DNA from: Saccharomycopsis crataegensis
Lineage: Eukaryota > Ascomycota > Saccharomycetes > Ascoideales > Saccharomycopsidaceae
Assembly: GCF_037102585.1 (NCBI RefSeq)
Contig: NW_027043830.1
Location: 310,001-374,000, forward strand
Direction of reading: 5' to 3'
Length of the DNA stretch: 64,000 nt
A program made the position numbers and the translations under genes. A model generated the notes under the pieces. The model saw nothing but the letters and a program-made list of their open reading frames with translations, was not told the DNA's origin and searched no databases. Of the stretch, positions 59,849-64,000 are shown piece after piece; the first letter of the stretch is position 1; each line of letters opens with the position of its first letter.

Positions 59849-61744
59849 ATGTCATCTGAACCCTCTGATCCCCTAATAAAACAGGAGAACCACCATGAAC
59901 ACCTTCAAACTTCCAATTTTTCCAAGAAAGATGTTCCAGTATCACCCTCATCCAACCCAATAAGTACCTTTCACGAGGATCTTCATCATCAATCTTCGTC
60001 AATCGCTCCCGCATCGTATTATAACAATAATGTCGATCACCACCACCACCATCATCACCACCAAGTCCATTTACCCCCAGTGAGCTCATCCTTTCATTCA
60101 CAGTTCCCAAACTATATTAACCAACAGCAGCAGCAGCAGCAGCAGCAACAACATCAACATCAACATCAACATCAACAACCATCGATGACCCCTGGTTACA
60201 ATAATCCTAATGCCTACCCCCAAATGTCACATCCAGCGTCTGTCCCACTCAACCAAACATTAACATATTTCCCATCATATCCTTCTCAAAATCACAATTA
60301 TCACCATCAACATCATAATAACCAACCCTCTCCAACAGCGTCGCCAACAAATGTCTCGATGCCTTCAACATCATGGAACTCTATGAAGAATGACTCCGAC
60401 CACCAGCGGCAATTACCATCCCATACTGATCCTTATTCATCGGTAGACCCAATGTATGACCCTGATGGATATTACAACAGTGCTCCAACCACTGCCAATA
60501 GTGCCGCCCCTCCACCACATTACCAAGACTATCAATACTCGTATCCTTCAGCCACCAACCAGTCGACTCCGTCATCATTGCCATTTGGAGCAATGTCCAT
60601 CGACTTGGCCACCACTAACAACAACTCAACGACAAATGCTCCTCCTCCTCACCATCACCATCACCATCACCATCATAATAATCCTTCTCCTCCACCATCA
60701 GCACCACCTCATTCTGATGATAGCGCCGCTCCTGCTCCTCCTGCTTCTGCTCCTGCTGCTTCTACCACTTCCAGTGGTGGTGCCCCTCCATTCAATAGCC
60801 GGGCGTTATCGTACCCAGATACAACATTACCTAATAAATCACCATCTCTGTCATCTTTGCCACCGGTAGAAACCAAGCCAAAGCGGCATAGAAGAAGAAA
60901 CACCGATCCTCATGGGTTGACATCGTCATCGTCATCCTCTTCTACCTCATCACCAAAGTTATCGACCCCCTCCACCGCCACTTACTCCGGAATGTCGCCA
61001 GAAACCGCTGCTCGTAACAGATGTCCTAAATGTAACAAGCAATTCAAGCGTCCATCATCTTTACAAACCCACTTATACTCACATACCGGGGAAAAGCCAT
61101 TCCAGTGTGGATGGGTGGGATGCGAACGATACTTTTCTGTGCGATCCAATATGACCAGACACATGAGATTACACGAGAGAGATATCAGATTGTTGAACCC
61201 AAGAGCTCCTGGGGAAAACAAGCATGAAAGTAGCACCACAGACCCTGTTTCTCCTAGATCACTATCAAAGAATCTTACTTGGGTCAATTCTGCAAGTAGC
61301 AATTTATCACATCGTGCTCCTCCCCCTCCTGCTCCTTCTTCCTCTGCTGCTGCTGTTCCTTCTTCTTCTTCTTCTTCTTCTTCTCATTCAGCAGCGGAAT
61401 TTGCCGAATCTTCACTCCATAATCACCAACCAATGTCTCAATTCTCTAACAATGGTTATCACAACCCATCCCACCCAATGTCAATGCCAATGCCAGGCAC
61501 CATCGGCCCTCAATCATTGGCATCACACCATCATGATCATGATCAACATCATTCTCCTTCTCAGGGAGTGCCAGCCCCAACAGTCGGCATGGGTTTGGCA
61601 ATGAACATCAATGGCATGCCATCATTTGGAGCCTATCGGATGGTGAGCAATGCCAACACCAACCCATATCAATACCATAGCCCTAGTGGACCTCCAACCG
61701 CTGCTGGTGGGAACATAAACAATTCCGCAGCCGACCAAAATTGA
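59849..61744 (+). CDS. C2H2 zinc-finger transcription regulator with low-complexity arms
   Basis: I start at the ATG at 59849 (MSSEPSDPLIKQENHHEH), giving 631 residues; the upstream in-frame ATG at 59810 adds 13 residues. Two adjacent C2H2 fingers lie at about 392-443: CPKCNKQFKRPSSLQTHLYSH, linker TGEKPF, then CGWVGCERYFSVRSNMTRHMRLH. This pair resembles fungal FlbC-type regulators. The arms are rich in His, Gln, Pro and Ser, with a CAG/CAA-coded Gln run near residue 92 and several His runs. These are common in Candida-type regulators and often length-variable. The target genes are unknown. A long, complex upstream region fits a regulated gene. Confidence 0.82.
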   Translation: MSSEPSDPLIKQENHHEHLQTSNFSKKDVPVSPSSNPISTFHEDLHHQSSSIAPASYYNNNVDHHHHHHHHQVHLPPVSSSFHSQFPNYINQQQQQQQQQQHQHQHQHQQPSMTPGYNNPNAYPQMSHPASVPLNQTLTYFPSYPSQNHNYHHQHHNNQPSPTASPTNVSMPSTSWNSMKNDSDHQRQLPSHTDPYSSVDPMYDPDGYYNSAPTTANSAAPPPHYQDYQYSYPSATNQSTPSSLPFGAMSIDLATTNNNSTTNAPPPHHHHHHHHHNNPSPPPSAPPHSDDSAAPAPPASAPAASTTSSGGAPPFNSRALSYPDTTLPNKSPSLSSLPPVETKPKRHRRRNTDPHGLTSSSSSSSTSSPKLSTPSTATYSGMSPETAARNRCPKCNKQFKRPSSLQTHLYSHTGEKPFQCGWVGCERYFSVRSNMTRHMRLHERDIRLLNPRAPGENKHESSTTDPVSPRSLSKNLTWVNSASSNLSHRAPPPPAPSSSAAAVPSSSSSSSSHSAAEFAESSLHNHQPMSQFSNNGYHNPSHPMSMPMPGTIGPQSLASHHHDHDQHHSPSQGVPAPTVGMGLAMNINGMPSFGAYRMVSNANTNPYQYHSPSGPPTAAGGNINNSAADQN

Positions 61745-62430
61745 CATTGAATTTTTTTAGTTTGTTTGCTTGTTTGCTTCTTTTGTATTCGTCTGTGTTC
61801 TATTTGGTTCAAGATGGGATTTTTCAATAATTCATTGTGATTGTTTGTTTCTACATCGCATATAATAATCATGGTTAGTTTTCATTCAATTGATTTCCTC
61901 TAATATAGTAATAAAGAAAAGAATTATAATATATGATGAAGGGCCACAAAAAATCAATACAAAAAAAAAAAAAAGAAGAAGAAGAAGAAGAAGAAGAAGA
62001 CGAAAACCAGTTAACCTTTGATTGCTATGTTGTTTTTTTTCTATTGTGCTTATTTGTTACGTTGATCTTGCTTGTTTTGTTAAGTTGTTTGTTTTCTTTT
62101 TTTTTTTTTTTTTGCTCATTTATTACTTGTTATTTTTTCCGTTCGTTCTCTTCATTTTCGCCTCTCGCCAATCGTTTCTTGTTCTTATCAACTTCTGAGA
62201 ATATTCCCTTCTCCTTTTCTTTTTTTTCATTAATTAATTATTATGACTATTCATCTCGTATCGCCATGTATATATAATATAATCAACAGATATCCAGTGT
62301 TGTAGTAACGGTTGTAGGATCATGTCATTAGAACGGGTAATCTGGCATCTCATTCAAGGAATCAAGGGTTTCACACTGATAATAAAATATATGGATGTAA
62401 TTTAATAGTATCGGCTAGCTTTCAATTACC
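61745..62430. other. Spacer between the C2H2 gene and the zinc-knuckle gene
   Basis: A 686-bp region with an A run followed by a GAA repeat (about 61961-62000) and a T run (62098-62114). The final 200 bp are a plausible promoter. No gene. Confidence 0.4.
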
Positions 62431-63231
62431 ATGGAATCCTCGAGTCACCACGATGGTAGTGCTTTGGATAATTTGCAAGACTTGAACCGCGAGATCTCGA
62501 TGCTCGCGAGCAAGATCGCTTCGAACGAACAAACGTTGAGAAACCAGTATTGTGAAAAGATTTCAAGACTAGAAGCTTTGGAACAACAGTACTTGGCGGT
62601 GATTACTGCGGTTCTGGGTAGTGGAGGTATGGTGACTGGGAATAAGGAGAATAAGGATGATGTAAAAGATAATACTGATAGTTGTGGCATGATTTCTAGC
62701 AACCAAGAGAAGTGCTGCAGTGGTGAGGAGCTTATCGATAGTACAAACAATAAGATCAAGGTAAGGTGTGCAAACTGCCATGAATTGGTTTACCCATCAT
62801 CGACAAAGGACGCATTCATTCTTTTTCCTAAATTGAACTCCCAAATTATTGATCAACTGAAGACCAGCACCTCAAAATCCCCGACAAATCCCAGAAGTAC
62901 CTCATCGCCGTTGAAATTGCCAATCCCCGATGACTTGAAACAAAAATTGATGGATCATCTATCATGGCAAACTAACCAACGATTAAAAGGGTTGAGTCCT
63001 CAAGAGCCACTGAAAAGTTTGGTTCCTCAGGTACCATTTAAAGGATCGAATTCTCAACAACAACAACAACAACAACTGGCTTTGGAGAATAAAAAACCCC
63101 AAGGAGAAACTTGGAAAACTCGTTATTCTAATAGAAATGCGTCAAACGGTCATCAGAAATCCAAAAAGTTTTGTTCATATTGTCACAAACCAGGCCATTC
63201 TCGAGCCCAATGTCCTGAAAGGTTTGAGTAG
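62431..63231 (+). CDS. Protein with C-terminal CCHC zinc knuckle
   Basis: The 266-residue product starts with a predicted coiled coil (about 12-55, NLQDLNREISMLASKIASNEQ). Next comes a low-complexity segment, a C-x2-C pair (VRCANCHELV, near 111-116), a Pro/Ser region and a Gln run. It ends in a single CCHC knuckle, C-SY-C-HKPG-H-SRAQ-C, residues 248-261. Such knuckles bind single-stranded RNA or DNA. I do not recognise the orthologue. Some retroelement Gag proteins also end this way, but nothing else here suggests such an element. Confidence 0.65.
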   Translation: MESSSHHDGSALDNLQDLNREISMLASKIASNEQTLRNQYCEKISRLEALEQQYLAVITAVLGSGGMVTGNKENKDDVKDNTDSCGMISSNQEKCCSGEELIDSTNNKIKVRCANCHELVYPSSTKDAFILFPKLNSQIIDQLKTSTSKSPTNPRSTSSPLKLPIPDDLKQKLMDHLSWQTNQRLKGLSPQEPLKSLVPQVPFKGSNSQQQQQQQLALENKKPQGETWKTRYSNRNASNGHQKSKKFCSYCHKPGHSRAQCPERFE

Positions 63232-63572
63232 TGATGATTGTTATTTACCAGACAGGATATTGTATTATAGTTGATTTTAATTTGGGACATTGATTTGTAT
63301 AAAGTAGTTCAATAAATGATCTGAGATTGAATATTCCAAGATAATGAAGGGCATTCAATAATATTAATCGTGATGAAAATAAACATAGTTATAAAAATCA
63401 ACACTTATTATTCTACAAAAACCATCAGCAAGTCCTGATTCATATCAATAATCATTTCATTAAAAACTAAACACCCAATAAAAGAGAGGTTGCTCCCGTA
63501 AATTAAATAAAATAAAATACAACACCTCCGTCATCATTCTAAACCACCACCACCACCACCAGAATATCATCA
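63232..63572. other. Convergent spacer between the zinc-knuckle gene and LSM2
   Basis: A 341-bp AT-rich gap with a CCA repeat (about 63545-63561) next to the LSM2 stop. No other feature. Confidence 0.4.
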
Positions 63573-63931
63573 TCACTTAGAAACCATTGCCTCTTTTCTG
63601 GCGGCATCTTGCAACAAGTTGACATCGATCGCGCTCTTTGGCAAATGTACATATCTGATGGTCGACCCTCTAATGAATAAGGTCTTCACGGCGTTCAAGT
63701 GGGGGTATCTTATCGATTCTTTATTGGTGATATTTTCCAATTTAATATTAAGATACTGATCCACCGAACGCAAAGTGCCGGTTATTTCGATATCATTTTT
63801 CAATTCGACGGTTATCTATTTTCATAAAACATGTTAGCATACTTACAGTTCCTCCCCATGTCCCGCAAACAATACACCACAATACTCACCTGCTGGTCGA
63901 CCAAAGTCTTGAAGAAACTGAAGAAAAGCAT
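63573..63931 (-). CDS. LSM2: Sm-like protein Lsm2, with one intron
   Basis: Lsm2 is part of the nuclear Lsm2-8 ring on U6 snRNA and the cytoplasmic Lsm1-7 decapping activator. The gene is in two exons: 63931-63890 (MLFFSFFKTLVDQQ, 14 codons) and 63815-63573 (ITVELKNDIEITG...), together 94 residues. Sm1 (VELKNDIEITGTLRSVDQYLN) and Sm2 (FIRGSTIRYVHL) motifs are complete. The first exon is almost identical to the start of S. cerevisiae Lsm2, whose gene also has an intron. Only about 70 bp of upstream sequence is in the window. Confidence 0.96.
63816..63889 (-). other. Spliceosomal intron in LSM2 (74 nt, phase 0)
   Basis: On the minus strand the donor is GTGAGT, the branch-like sequence is GCTAAC (63838-63833) and the acceptor AAATAG ends at 63816. 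The spliced product reproduces the conserved Lsm2 N-terminus, which confirms both splice sites. Confidence 0.95.
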
Positions 63932-64000
63932 CGTCTAATAACAGCTCCCAAGGGTCTTTCTTATATATTTATGTAGATATTATCACAATACCTGCTGTTG

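Noticed and set aside
1-64000. CRISPR arrays, rRNA genes, intact transposons, riboswitches
   Set aside because: I looked for spaced direct repeats, rRNA cores, reverse-transcriptase or transposase motifs and TPP-aptamer motifs and saw none.

Overview
The window is a stretch of budding-yeast (Saccharomycotina) nuclear chromosome. Genes are compact and mostly intronless, tRNA genes stand alone, and nearly every protein has a clear yeast counterpart. Several points suit a CTG-clade yeast. PMA1 has no in-frame CTG codon that I could find. Two CTG codons (47378 in ECI1, 55214 in CAC2) sit where leucine would be odd. The RPL9 promoter pairs a Tbf1-like with a Cbf1-like site, as Candida ribosomal-protein genes do. 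This is an inference; no tRNA-Ser(CAG) gene lies here.

Layout. 1-8.2 kb: CBF5 (3' end cut by the window edge), GPI15, ARG8 with an intron, PER1 and an F-box-like leucine-rich-repeat gene. 8.2-10.9 kb: gene-poor, with tRNA-Thr(AGT) and an intron-bearing tRNA-Tyr(GTA). 11-20.8 kb: three long minus-strand genes, VIP1, FMP25 and YEN1. 20.8-27.4 kb: the largest gap, holding only tRNA-Ser(GCT) at one end and the GC-rich PMA1 upstream region at the other. 27.4-41.6 kb: PMA1, NFU1, AAH1, an AlaX-type editing gene, RRG7, AHA1 and PAN2. 41.6-45.5 kb: an accessory-looking patch with a defective Ran-like GTPase gene, a decayed sugar-porter pseudogene and a disrupted unrecognised ORF. 45.8-64 kb: RPL9, ECI1, HRD1, a globin-domain gene, CAC2, an ADH6/7-type dehydrogenase, a C2H2 regulator, a zinc-knuckle gene and LSM2 with an intron.

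The genes cover unrelated housekeeping tasks: rRNA pseudouridylation, GPI-anchor synthesis and remodelling (GPI15, PER1), arginine and purine metabolism, inositol pyrophosphates, Holliday-junction resolution, proton pumping, Fe-S assembly, mRNA deadenylation and decapping-linked decay (PAN2, LSM2), ERAD and chromatin assembly. There are no operons. The least ordinary items are the Ran-like protein that lost its catalytic motifs, the intron in ARG8, the shared GTGAGT donors, the globin embedded in a 973-residue protein, and the 6-kb gene-free interval beside PMA1. No CRISPR array, intact transposon or rRNA gene was seen.
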